Part shown: piece by piece, positions 24,685-32,969 of the stretch
Position numbering within the stretch: position 1 is the first letter of the stretch
Layout: every line of letters starts with the position of its first letter
Assembly: GCF_000418325.1 (NCBI RefSeq)
Contig: NC_021658.1
Span: 3,286,001 to 3,350,000, forward strand
From: Sorangium cellulosum So0157-2
Lineage (GTDB): Bacteria > Myxococcota_A > Polyangia > Polyangiales > Polyangiaceae
Reading direction: 5' to 3'
DNA length: 64,000 nucleotides
Translations under genes and position numbers: made by a program
The notes under the pieces: model-generated
The model's database searches: none
The model's input: the letters and a program-made list of their open reading frames with translations, nothing else
What the model was told of the DNA's origin: nothing

Positions 24685-26292
24685 ATGACCATGAGGAGAC
24701 TCGCTCGTTCTTCGCTGATGCTCGCAGCTGCCCTCTCGGCGCCGAGCTGCGCCGGACCCCTCGACGCCCCGGGGTCCTCGACGGGAGGAGGTCAGGGCGG
24801 CTCCGCCGAGGGCACGACCGTCAGCACCGGCGGCGCCTCGACGGCCAGCGCCGCCGTCTCCACGACCGGCGGCGCCGTCTCCACGACGACGACGGGCGGG
24901 GTCGACGCGACCGGCGGCGGCGGCGGCGGCGGCGGCGGCGCTCCCCCCGGCGTGGCGAACGGGTACGCCCGGAACCCGATCGTGAGCCACATCTTCACGG
25001 CGGATCCGTCGGCGCACGTGTTCGAAGGGCGCGTGTACATCTACGCGTCCCACGACCCGGACGACCAGTCGGGCTACTCGATGGTCGACTACCACGTCTT
25101 CTCGTCGGACGACCTCGTGAACTGGCAGGATCACGGGGTCGCGCTGGCCGCGGCGGACACGTGGGCCAGGTACCTGTACGCCCCGGACTGCTGCTACAGC
25201 GAGGCTAACGGAAAATACTACCTGTACTTCCCGGACTCGGGGAGCGGGATCGGGGTCGCGGTCTCCGACACGCCGGGAGGCCCGTTCAAGGAAGCGCTGG
25301 GCAAGGCGCTCATCTCGAAAAGCACGCCGGGCGTCGGGGACGTGGACTGGCTCTTCGACCCCACGTGCTTCATCGACGATGACGGCCAGGCGTACCTCTA
25401 TTTCGGCGGAGGTCCGACCGGCACGGGCGACAACGCTCGCGTCATCCGCCTCGGCCGGGACATGATCAGCCTCGCGGACGCGTCGGCGACGACCATCAAG
25501 GCGCCGGCCTTCTTCGAGGCGTCGTTCATGCACAAGCGCGACGGGAAATACTACTTCTCGTACTCGACCGACTTCACGGGCCACGCGGCGTACATCGATT
25601 ACATGATGAGCGACAACCCGATGACCGGGTTCACCTACGCAGGGACCATCCTGCCGAGCCCGGCCGACAACAACGGCGACAACAACCACCACTCGATCGT
25701 CGAGTACCAGGGCAACTGGTACATCTTCTTCCACAACCGCGTGCTCGCGAAGCGCGACGGCTTCTCGAACTACCAGCGCAGCATCACGGTCGACAACCTG
25801 ATGTACGACGCGCAGGGCAAGATCGTCCAGGTCTCCGCCACGAAGGGCAGGGTGGCTCAGCTGAAGAGCGTCAACGCGCGCGCCCGCATGGAGGCGGAGA
25901 CCATGGCCGCCCAGCGCGGCATCGAGGTCGACGTCGTGCAAGAGGGCGGCGCGCGGGCCGGGGTCGCCGTGGGCTGGATCAACGACAAGGACTGGATCGG
26001 GTACTCGCAGCTCGACTTCGGCGGCGGCGTGGAGAGCTTCCATGCGCGCGTGTCCTCGGGCTCGACCGCCGGCGGCTCGATCGAGGTGCTGCTGGGCGGC
26101 TGCGAGGGGTTCACCGACTCGCCGGGCGAGCGCATCGGCGTGTGCGAGGTCGGCCCGACGGGAGGCTGGCAGGCGTGGACGGATGTCGAGTGCGCGGCTC
26201 AGGTTCCGCCAGGAGTCCACGATATCTGTCTACGCTTCACCGGTAGCGGCTCTGATCCTCTGCTCAACCTGGATTATTTCCAGTTCAAGTGA
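24685..26292 (+). CDS. GH43-CBM6 lipoprotein, arabinan/arabinoxylan-active
   Basis: The product is 535 residues. A signal with a probable lipobox (LSAPSCAG) is followed by a Ser/Thr/Gly linker containing a run of nine Gly. The GH43 domain (about 90-390) shows Asp in FTADPSAHVFEG, Asp in FDPTCFIDDDG and Glu in FFEASFMHKRDG, the three expected catalytic positions. A CBM6-like domain follows (ARMEAETMAAQRGIEVDVV to LLNLDYFQFK). It is a paralogue of the GH43 gene at 6006-7769 but uses a lipid anchor instead of a C-terminal sorting tail. ATGs at 24685 and 24691 are both possible after AGGAG. It is transcribed from promoter E and followed by an intrinsic terminator. Confidence 0.92.
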   Translation: MTMRRLARSSLMLAAALSAPSCAGPLDAPGSSTGGGQGGSAEGTTVSTGGASTASAAVSTTGGAVSTTTTGGVDATGGGGGGGGGAPPGVANGYARNPIVSHIFTADPSAHVFEGRVYIYASHDPDDQSGYSMVDYHVFSSDDLVNWQDHGVALAAADTWARYLYAPDCCYSEANGKYYLYFPDSGSGIGVAVSDTPGGPFKEALGKALISKSTPGVGDVDWLFDPTCFIDDDGQAYLYFGGGPTGTGDNARVIRLGRDMISLADASATTIKAPAFFEASFMHKRDGKYYFSYSTDFTGHAAYIDYMMSDNPMTGFTYAGTILPSPADNNGDNNHHSIVEYQGNWYIFFHNRVLAKRDGFSNYQRSITVDNLMYDAQGKIVQVSATKGRVAQLKSVNARARMEAETMAAQRGIEVDVVQEGGARAGVAVGWINDKDWIGYSQLDFGGGVESFHARVSSGSTAGGSIEVLLGGCEGFTDSPGERIGVCEVGPTGGWQAWTDVECAAQVPPGVHDICLRFTGSGSDPLLNLDYFQFK

Positions 26293-26320
26293 TCGCGGCG
26301 CCGCGCTCGACGCGCCGGCC
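26292..26320 (-). pseudogene. Possible short lacI 5' relic upstream of araB
   Basis: Directly after the GH43 stop, the minus strand reads GRRVERGAAI, compared with RRVKRGGRRAAV of LacI, and the CGGCGCGTC-AGCG block is shared. The match is short, so this is tentative. If real, lacI and araB were once divergent neighbours. Confidence 0.4.
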
Positions 26321-26342
26321 AGACGAGCTCGCCCGCCCGGGA

Positions 26343-26366
26343 GCCGAGCCGCAGCTGCGGCTCGGC
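26343..26366 (+). terminator. Intrinsic terminator after GH43 gene
   Basis: A perfect 24-bp palindrome (12-bp arms, GCCGAGCCGCAG and its complement) is followed by GATTGTTGTT. It ends 9 bases before the -35 of the araB promoter, so it should insulate the ara operon from the GH43 gene. Confidence 0.75.
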
Positions 26367-26374
26367 GATTGTTG

Positions 26375-26403
26375 TTGACATCGAAGATGTTAACGTTCAC
26401 ATT
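26375..26403 (+). promoter_or_regulatory. LacI-type operator promoter F (araBAD-transporter operon)
   Basis: -35 TTGACA (26375-26380), 17-nt spacer, -10 CACATT (26398-26403), palindrome TGTTAACGTTCACA at 26388-26401. The leader to araB is only about 32 nt. It includes a five-codon mini-frame (ATG at 26429) whose TGA overlaps the araB ATG. Confidence 0.87.
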
Positions 26404-26442
26404 GAAACATCGATACTTCGGCTTCTCCATGAGCAGGTCGTC

Positions 26443-28122
26443 ATGAGCACTGGGACCTTCGTCATCGGGATCGATTTCGGCACCGACTCCGTCCGTTCGG
26501 TCGTCGTGGACGCGCGCGACGGCGCGCTCGCGGGGGCGGCGGTCGCGCCCTACCCGCGCTGGGCGCAAGGTCGTTATTGCGACCCGCGCGAGCACCGGTT
26601 CCGCCAGCATCCGCTCGACTACCTCGCTGCGATGGAGTCGTCGATCCGGTCGGCCCTGGAGCAGGCGGGCGGCGACGTGGCCGCGCGCGTGCGCGGGATC
26701 TCGGTCGACACCACCGGCTCGACGCCGGTCCTGGCCGACGCGAAGGGCAGGCCGCTCGCGCTGCTCCCTGGCTTCGAGGAGGATCCGGACGCGATGTTCA
26801 TCCTCTGGAAGGACCACACCGCCGTGGCCGAGGCGGCGCGGATCAACGAGCTCGCCCGCTCCTGGGGCGGCCCGGATTACACGAAGTTCTCGGGGGGCGT
26901 GTACTCCTCCGAGTGGTTCTGGGCCAAGGCGCTCCACGTCATCGAGAACAACCCGGCGGTGGCGCGCGCGGCGGTCACCCTCCTCGAGCACTGCGACTGG
27001 ATCCCCGCGGTCCTCACCGGCACCGAGGATCTCGGGCGGATCCGGCGGAGCCGCTGCGCCGCTGGCCACAAGGCCATGTGGCACCCGGAGTTCGACGGGT
27101 ATCCGTCGAGCGACTTCCTGGCGAGGCTGAGCCCACGCCTGCCCGCGCTCAGGGCGACCCTCGGCTCGCGCACCTTCACCGCGGACGCGCCCTTCGGGAC
27201 GATCTCGCCCGCGTGGGCCGCGACGCTCGGCATCCCGGCGGACGTCGTCGTGGGCGTCGGCGCCTTCGACGCGCACATGGGCGCGGTGGGCGGCGACATC
27301 CAGCCTCACCACCTGCTCAAGGTCATGGGCACGAGCACGTGCGACATGCTCGTCGCCCCGAAGACGGACGCGCCCGAGGTCCTGGTCGCCGGGATCTGCG
27401 GCCAGGTGGACGGCTCGATCCTCCCCGGCGCGATCGGCTACGAGGCCGGGCAGTCCGCCTTCGGCGACGTCTTCGCGTGGTTCAAGCAGCTGCTCAGCTG
27501 GCCGCTCCTCGCGATCCAGCCGGACGCCCCGGCGGCCGGCGATCCGCGCCGGGCGGCGCTCGCCGACGCGATCATGGACCGGATCATCCCCGCGCTGGAC
27601 AAGGCCGCCGCGGAGATCCCGCCGTCGCGGAGCTCCGTCGTCGCGCTCGACTGGTTCAACGGGCGGAGGACGCCGGACGCGGACCAGCGGCTCCAGGGCG
27701 CGATCGCCCGCCTGGATCTGGGCACCGACGCGCCGCGGATCTACCGCGCGCTGGTCGAGGCGATCGCCTTCGGCTCGCGCGCCATCGTCGAGCGCTTCCG
27801 CGCGCAGGGGATCCGCATCGACGGCATCATCGGTATCGGAGGGGTCGCGCGCAAGAGCCCCTTGACCATGCAGGTCCTCGCGGACGTGCTCGACATGACC
27901 GTCGAGGTCCGCGCCGGCGAGCAGCCGGTCGCCCTGGGCGCGGCGATGTTCGCCGCGACGGCGGCGGGCCTGCACGCCACGATCGAGGACGCGCAGCGCG
28001 CGATGTCCTCCGGGACCGAGGCCCGTTATCGACCGGATCCCGCGCGCGCCAGGCTCTATGACGCGCTGTACAGGGATTATGTCGAGCTCGGATCGTTCGT
28101 GGAAGAGGAGCTGACGCAATGA
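26443..28122 (+). CDS. araB: L-ribulokinase
   Basis: The product is 559 residues, close to the 566 of E. coli AraB. It is an FGGY-family sugar kinase: the N-terminal phosphate-binding strand reads [19 protein letters not shown], the middle has [16 protein letters not shown] and [10 protein letters not shown], and the C-terminal ATP-side motifs include [26 protein letters not shown] and [17 protein letters not shown]. It phosphorylates L-ribulose to L-ribulose 5-phosphate in the cytoplasm. Its stop overlaps the araA start by 4 nt. It is the first gene of a seven-gene operon. Its 5' end is the apparent source of the degenerate fragments found after promoters A to E. Confidence 0.97.
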   Translation: MSTGTFVIGIDFGTDSVRSVVVDARDGALAGAAVAPYPRWAQGRYCDPREHRFRQHPLDYLAAMESSIRSALEQAGGDVAARVRGISVDTTGSTPVLADAKGRPLALLPGFEEDPDAMFILWKDHTAVAEAARINELARSWGGPDYTKFSGGVYSSEWFWAKALHVIENNPAVARAAVTLLEHCDWIPAVLTGTEDLGRIRRSRCAAGHKAMWHPEFDGYPSSDFLARLSPRLPALRATLGSRTFTADAPFGTISPAWAATLGIPADVVVGVGAFDAHMGAVGGDIQPHHLLKVMGTSTCDMLVAPKTDAPEVLVAGICGQVDGSILPGAIGYEAGQSAFGDVFAWFKQLLSWPLLAIQPDAPAAGDPRRAALADAIMDRIIPALDKAAAEIPPSRSSVVALDWFNGRRTPDADQRLQGAIARLDLGTDAPRIYRALVEAIAFGSRAIVERFRAQGIRIDGIIGIGGVARKSPLTMQVLADVLDMTVEVRAGEQPVALGAAMFAATAAGLHATIEDAQRAMSSGTEARYRPDPARARLYDALYRDYVELGSFVEEELTQ

Positions 28123-29639
28123 GCGGTGTCGCGATGCAGGATCTTCGGGAGAGCTTCGAGGTTTGGTTCTTGACCGGCAGCCAGGACCTCTACGGCGAGG
28201 ACACGCTGAAGCAGGTCGCCGAGCACGCACGTGAGATCGCCGGGTATCTCGACGCCTCGGGCAAGCTCCCGGTCAAGGTCGTCTGGAAGCCGACGCTGAA
28301 GAGCCCCGAGGCGATCCTCGCCGTCTGTCGCGAGGCGAACGCGACGCCGCGGTGCGCCGGCGTGATCACGTGGATGCACACGTTCTCGCCCGCGAAGATG
28401 TGGATCGCGGGGCTCACGCGGCTGGAGAAGCCGATCGCGCACCTGCACACGCAGCACGGGCGCGAGCTCCCCTGGGGGAGCATCGACATGGACTTCATGA
28501 ACCTGCACCAGTCCGCCCACGGAGATCGCGAGTTCGGGTACATCGGCGCGCGCCTGCGCATCGAGCGGAAGGTCGTGGTCGGGCACTGGCAGGACGACGA
28601 CGTGCTCGCCAAGCTCGACGTCTGGGCGCGCGCGGCCTGCGCGATGCTGGACGCGCGGCGGCTCAAGATCGCGCGCTTCGGCGGCATGAACATGCGCGAG
28701 GTGGCCGTCACCGGCGGGGACCGCGTCGAGGCGCAGGTCAAGCTCGGGTGGTCGGTGAACGGCTACGGCGTGGGCGACCTCGTCGGGCGGATCGCGGACG
28801 TGGACGAGGCCGAGGTCGATCGCCTGGTGGCGGAGTACGACGAGGCGTACACGGTCGCTCCCGCCCTGAGGAAGGGCGGCGCGCGCCGCAACGATCTGCG
28901 CTACGCGGCGAGGCAGGAGGCGGCGCTGCGCACCTTCCTGAAGGAGGGCGGCTTCGGCGGGTTCACGACGACCTTCGAGGACCTGCACGGGCTCAAGCAG
29001 CTCCCCGGCCTCGCGGTGCAGCGGCTCATGGCCGACGGCTACGGCTTCGGCGCCGAGGGCGACTGGAAGTCGTGCGGCCTCGTCCGCGCGCTGAAGGTCA
29101 TGGCGACCGGGCTGCGCGGCGGCGTCTCGTTCATGGAGGACTACACCTATCACCTCGTCGACGGAAAGGAGCGGGTCCTCGGCGCCCACATGCTCGAGAT
29201 CTGCCCGACGATCGCCGCGGGGAGGCCGTCGCTGGAGATCCACCCGCTCTCCATCGGCGGCAAATCGGACCCGTGCCGGCTGGTCTTCGACTCCGGGACC
29301 GGTCCGGCCGTGAACGTGTCCATGATCGACCTGGGCGGCCGCATGCGGATGGTCGCGAACGAGCTCGAGGCGGTGCCGCCCGAGGAGGAGATGCCGAACC
29401 TGCCCGTGGCGCGCGCGGTGTGGATCCCGAGGCCGGACTTCAAGCGCGCGTGCGAGGCCTGGATCCTCGCGGGGGGCGCTCATCATTGCGCGCACAGCCG
29501 CGCCGTGACGATGGAGCACCTGGAGGACTTCGCGTCGATCGCCGGCGTGGAGCTGATCCGCATCGGGGTCGGGACCGAGATCCACGCGCTGAGGAACGAG
29601 CTGCGCTGGAACGACCTCGCCTACCGGCTGTCGCGCTGA
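28119..29639 (+). CDS. araA: L-arabinose isomerase
   Basis: The product is 506 residues (about 500 in E. coli). It converts L-arabinose to L-ribulose. The family starts with [23 protein letters not shown]. The expected metal and catalytic residues are present in [38 protein letters not shown] and [12 protein letters not shown]. The ATG overlaps the araB stop (ATGA), and araD starts 10 nt after its end, so the three enzymes are translated from one message. Confidence 0.97.
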   Translation: MSGVAMQDLRESFEVWFLTGSQDLYGEDTLKQVAEHAREIAGYLDASGKLPVKVVWKPTLKSPEAILAVCREANATPRCAGVITWMHTFSPAKMWIAGLTRLEKPIAHLHTQHGRELPWGSIDMDFMNLHQSAHGDREFGYIGARLRIERKVVVGHWQDDDVLAKLDVWARAACAMLDARRLKIARFGGMNMREVAVTGGDRVEAQVKLGWSVNGYGVGDLVGRIADVDEAEVDRLVAEYDEAYTVAPALRKGGARRNDLRYAARQEAALRTFLKEGGFGGFTTTFEDLHGLKQLPGLAVQRLMADGYGFGAEGDWKSCGLVRALKVMATGLRGGVSFMEDYTYHLVDGKERVLGAHMLEICPTIAAGRPSLEIHPLSIGGKSDPCRLVFDSGTGPAVNVSMIDLGGRMRMVANELEAVPPEEEMPNLPVARAVWIPRPDFKRACEAWILAGGAHHCAHSRAVTMEHLEDFASIAGVELIRIGVGTEIHALRNELRWNDLAYRLSR

Positions 29640-29649
29640 GGGGTGTGAC

Positions 29650-30348
29650 GTGAGCGCGACCTACCGAGAGCTGCGAGAGCGGGCCTGGGCGGCGAACCTG
29701 GAGATCCCGCGCCGAGGGCTCGCGATTTACACGTTCGGCAACGTCTCGGCGTTCGACCGCGACCGGGGCGTCCTGGCCATCAAGCCGAGCGGCGTGCCGT
29801 ACGACCGGCTGTCGATCGACGACATGGTGGTGGTCGATCTCGAGGGACAGGTGGTCGAGGGCCGACTCCGACCTTCCTCGGATACCCGGACGCACATCGT
29901 CCTCTACGCGAACTTCCGGGGGGTGGGCGGCATCGTCCACACCCACTCGACCTACGCGACCGGCTGGGCGCAGACGGGCATGCCGATCCCGATCTACGGG
30001 ACGACCCACGCCGATCACCTGGCCGAGGACGTGCCGTGCACCGCGGTGATGCGGCCGGACGCCGTGCAGGGCGATTACGAGACCGAGACCGGCAGGCAGA
30101 TCCTCGAGTGCTTCGCGGAACGGAACCCGCTCCACACGCCGATGGTGCTGGTGGCAGGACACGCCCCCTTCGCGTGGGGAGAGGACGCCGACAAGGCGGT
30201 ATACAACGCGGCGGTGCTCGAGGAGATCGCGCGGATGGCGTTCATCACCCGCGCCATCCACCCGGGCGCCGCGCGCCTCCCGGACGCGCTCGTGCGCAAG
30301 CACTTCGAGCGGAAGCACGGCAAGGGCGCGTATTACGGCCAGAAGTAA
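29650..30348 (+). CDS. araD: L-ribulose-5-phosphate 4-epimerase
   Basis: The product is 232 residues, the usual length. It is a class II aldolase/epimerase family member. The zinc ligands lie in GIVHTHSTYATGW and in LVAGHAPFAWG. GNVSAFDRDRGVLAIKPSGVPYDRL is the substrate-phosphate region. It makes D-xylulose 5-phosphate for the pentose phosphate pathway. The start is a GTG at 29650, preceded by GAGGGGTG. It completes the AraBAD pathway before the transporter genes. Confidence 0.97.
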   Translation: MSATYRELRERAWAANLEIPRRGLAIYTFGNVSAFDRDRGVLAIKPSGVPYDRLSIDDMVVVDLEGQVVEGRLRPSSDTRTHIVLYANFRGVGGIVHTHSTYATGWAQTGMPIPIYGTTHADHLAEDVPCTAVMRPDAVQGDYETETGRQILECFAERNPLHTPMVLVAGHAPFAWGEDADKAVYNAAVLEEIARMAFITRAIHPGAARLPDALVRKHFERKHGKGAYYGQK

Positions 30349-30430
30349 GGCCGGACACCGCGGGGGGCGACGAAGAGCGCGCGTCCCGCGGACGAGATGT
30401 GCATAGAATGGAGCGGAAAGGAGCTGCGCC

Positions 30431-31402
30431 ATGAAGAGGAGCCGTGTTGTCGCCGTCGCGGTGATGGTCCTGACTGGACTATCGGTGATCCTGGGTGGGT
30501 TGGGTTGTCAGTCGGAGAAGAAGAAGATCACGCTGGGGTTCTCGCAGATCGGCGCCGAGAGCGAGTGGCGGACGGCGAACACGAAGTCGATCGAGGAGGC
30601 CGCCAAGGCCGCGGGGATCGAGCTCAAGTTCTCCGACGCGCAGCAGAAGCAGGAGAACCAGATCAAGGCGATCCGGTCGTTCATCGCCCAGAAGGTGGAC
30701 GTCATCGCCTTCTCGCCCGTGGTCGAGACCGGCTGGGAGCCCGTCCTGCGCGAGGCCAAGGCGGCCAAGATCCCGGTCATCTTGACCGATCGCGCCGTGG
30801 ACACGAAGGACGACAGCCTCTGGGTCACCTTCATGGGGTCGGACTTCGTCGAGGAGGGCCGCCGCGCGGCGAAGTGGCTGGTCGAGAAGACGAAGGACCA
30901 GCAGGGCACCGTCAACATCGTCGAGCTGCAGGGCACGGTCGGCTCCGCCCCCGCCATCGATCGCAAGAAGGGGTTCGAGGAGATCATCAAGGACAAGCCG
31001 AACTTCAAGATCCTCCGCTCGCAGACGGGGGACTTCACCCGCGCCAAGGGCAAGGAGGTCATGGAGGCGTTCCTCAAGGCGGAGGGGAAGAACATCAACG
31101 TCCTCTACGCCCACAACGACGACATGGCGATCGGCGCGATCCAGGCCATCGAGGAGGCCGGCCTGAAGCCCGGCAAGGACATCCTGATCATCTCGATCGA
31201 CGCGGTGAAGGGCGCGTTCGAGGCGATGATGGCCGGCAAGCTCAACGTGACGGTCGAGTGCAGCCCCCTGCTCGGGCCGCAGCTCATGAGCGCGGTGAAC
31301 GACCTCGTGGCCGGCAAGACCTTGCCCAAGCGCATCGTGACCGAGGAGGGCGTCTTCCCGATGGAGACCGCCGCCGCGGAGTTCCCGAAGCGCAAGTACT
31401 GA
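30431..31402 (+). CDS. ytfQ: Sugar ABC transporter substrate-binding protein, YtfQ type
   Basis: The product is 323 residues. A signal peptide ends at ILGGLGC, a slightly atypical lipobox, suggesting anchoring to the inner membrane or cell surface. The mature protein begins ITLGFSQIGAESEWRTANTKSIEEAAK and includes QQKQENQIKAIRSFIAQKVDVIAFSPVVETGWEPVL, closely resembling E. coli YtfQ, which binds furanose sugars. In this operon the likely ligand is arabinose, perhaps the furanose form released by GH43/GH62 enzymes; this is inferred from context. AGGAG lies before the ATG. Confidence 0.9.
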   Translation: MKRSRVVAVAVMVLTGLSVILGGLGCQSEKKKITLGFSQIGAESEWRTANTKSIEEAAKAAGIELKFSDAQQKQENQIKAIRSFIAQKVDVIAFSPVVETGWEPVLREAKAAKIPVILTDRAVDTKDDSLWVTFMGSDFVEEGRRAAKWLVEKTKDQQGTVNIVELQGTVGSAPAIDRKKGFEEIIKDKPNFKILRSQTGDFTRAKGKEVMEAFLKAEGKNINVLYAHNDDMAIGAIQAIEEAGLKPGKDILIISIDAVKGAFEAMMAGKLNVTVECSPLLGPQLMSAVNDLVAGKTLPKRIVTEEGVFPMETAAAEFPKRKY

Positions 31403-31445
31403 GCGCGACGGAGCCCTCGGCCCGGAGACCGGAAGGAGGTGTGCG

Positions 31446-32969
31446 ATGATGAGCGACGCGGTGCCCATGCTCGAGATGAAGGCGATCTCCAAGCGGTTCT
31501 CCGGAGTGCAGGCGCTCCAGTCGGTCGACTTCCGCCTCCTGCCGGGAGAGGTGCACGCCCTCATGGGGCAGAACGGCGCCGGCAAGTCGACCCTGGTCAA
31601 GGTCCTCACCGGCGTCCACACCGCGGACAGCGGGCACATCCTCCTCGAAGGCCGGGAGATCAGGCCGACGAGCCCGCTCGAGGCGCAGAAGCTCGGCATC
31701 AGCGCGGTGTTCCAGGAGGTGAACCTCTGCACCAACCTGTCGGTCGCCGAGAACATCTGCCTCGGCCGGGAGGGCTCGAGCCCTTACGCCCTCCGGTGGG
31801 GGGAGATGCACCGGAGGGCCGCCGCCGCGCTCGAGGATCTGAACGTTCACATCGACGTCACCGCGCCGCTCTCCGACTTCTCGCTCGCCGTCCAGCAGAT
31901 CGTCGCGATCGCCCGCTCGTTGACCGCCCGGGCCAAGATCCTCATCCTCGACGAGCCGACGTCGAGCCTGGCCGAGGACGAGGTCCGGGTGCTGTTCTCG
32001 ATCATCCGGCGCCTCAAGGCGCAGGGGATGGCGATCCTGTTCATCTCGCACTTCCTCGATCAGCTGTTCGAGATCTCGGACCGGGTCACGGTGCTGAGGA
32101 ACGGGCAGCTGGTCGGCGAGTACCCGATCGCCGAGCTGTCGCGGATGCAGCTCATCACGGCCATGGTGGGGCGCGAGGTCAAAGACGAAGGTCCTAGCCG
32201 GTCCGCGCGCCCCCGGGCGGAGCGGCCGGCGGGCGGAGACGCGCCGCTCTTGCGGACGCGCGGGCTGGGCAAGAAGGGCTCGGTCCAGGACATCGACATC
32301 GAGGTGAGGGCGGGGGAGGAGCTCGCCCTCGCGGGCCTCCTGGGCGCCGGGAAGACGGAGACGGCGCGGCTCCTGTTCGGGGTCGACCAGGCGGATCAGG
32401 GCACCATCGAGATCGACGGCGCCGAGGCGCACATCCGCTCGCCGCTCGACGCGATCGCGCACGGGATCGCGTTCTGCCCCGAGGACCGGAAGGCCGAGGG
32501 CATCATCGGCGACCTCTCGGTGCGCGAGAACATCGTCCTCGCCCTCCAGGCGAAGCGCGGCATGTTCCGCAACCTGTCCCGGGCTCGACAGGACAGCATC
32601 GCCCGCGGCTACATCGAGCGGCTCGGCATCGCGGCGGCCGACGCGGAGGTGCCCATCTGCAAGCTGAGCGGCGGGAACCAGCAGAAGGCGCTCCTCGCCC
32701 GGTGGCTGGCGACCGATCCGCGCATGCTCATCCTCGACGAGCCGACGCGCGGCATCGACGTCGCGGCCAAGGGCGAGATCATGGGCCGGGTCATGGAGCT
32801 CTGCGATCGGGGCATGGCGGTGGTGCTCGTCTCCTCGGAGATGGCCGAGGCGCTGCGCTACTCGGACCGGGTCGTCGTCCTGCGCGACCGGCGCCAGGTG
32901 GCGGAGCTCGACGCGGGCCAGACCGACGAGCAGGGGGTGTACCAGATCATCGCGGGAGGGCACGCGTGA
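31446..32969 (+). CDS. ytfR: Sugar ABC transporter ATPase with two nucleotide-binding domains, YtfR type
   Basis: The product is 507 residues. The first ABC domain has Walker A GQNGAGKST and Walker B ILILDEPTSSL. The second has a Walker A-like GLLGAGKTE (Thr followed by Glu, as usual in sugar importers), LSGGNQQKALLARWL signature and Walker B MLILDEPTRGID. It couples ATP hydrolysis to uptake together with the two permeases. Its stop overlaps the next start by 4 nt. A near-perfect copy of the regulon operator occurs inside the gene at 31838-31851. Confidence 0.94.
   Translation: MMSDAVPMLEMKAISKRFSGVQALQSVDFRLLPGEVHALMGQNGAGKSTLVKVLTGVHTADSGHILLEGREIRPTSPLEAQKLGISAVFQEVNLCTNLSVAENICLGREGSSPYALRWGEMHRRAAAALEDLNVHIDVTAPLSDFSLAVQQIVAIARSLTARAKILILDEPTSSLAEDEVRVLFSIIRRLKAQGMAILFISHFLDQLFEISDRVTVLRNGQLVGEYPIAELSRMQLITAMVGREVKDEGPSRSARPRAERPAGGDAPLLRTRGLGKKGSVQDIDIEVRAGEELALAGLLGAGKTETARLLFGVDQADQGTIEIDGAEAHIRSPLDAIAHGIAFCPEDRKAEGIIGDLSVRENIVLALQAKRGMFRNLSRARQDSIARGYIERLGIAAADAEVPICKLSGGNQQKALLARWLATDPRMLILDEPTRGIDVAAKGEIMGRVMELCDRGMAVVLVSSEMAEALRYSDRVVVLRDRRQVAELDAGQTDEQGVYQIIAGGHA
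31838..31851 (+). promoter_or_regulatory. Operator-like palindrome inside the ATPase gene
   Basis: The sequence matches TGTGAACGTTCACA in 13 of 14 positions (second base C instead of G). It has no associated -35 and encodes ordinary residues (LNVH). It could be a secondary repressor site or coincidence. Confidence 0.35.

Noticed and set aside
7860..26530. Dispersal of the promoter cassettes by an insertion sequence
   Set aside because: No transposase gene, terminal inverted repeats or target duplications are visible around any cassette.
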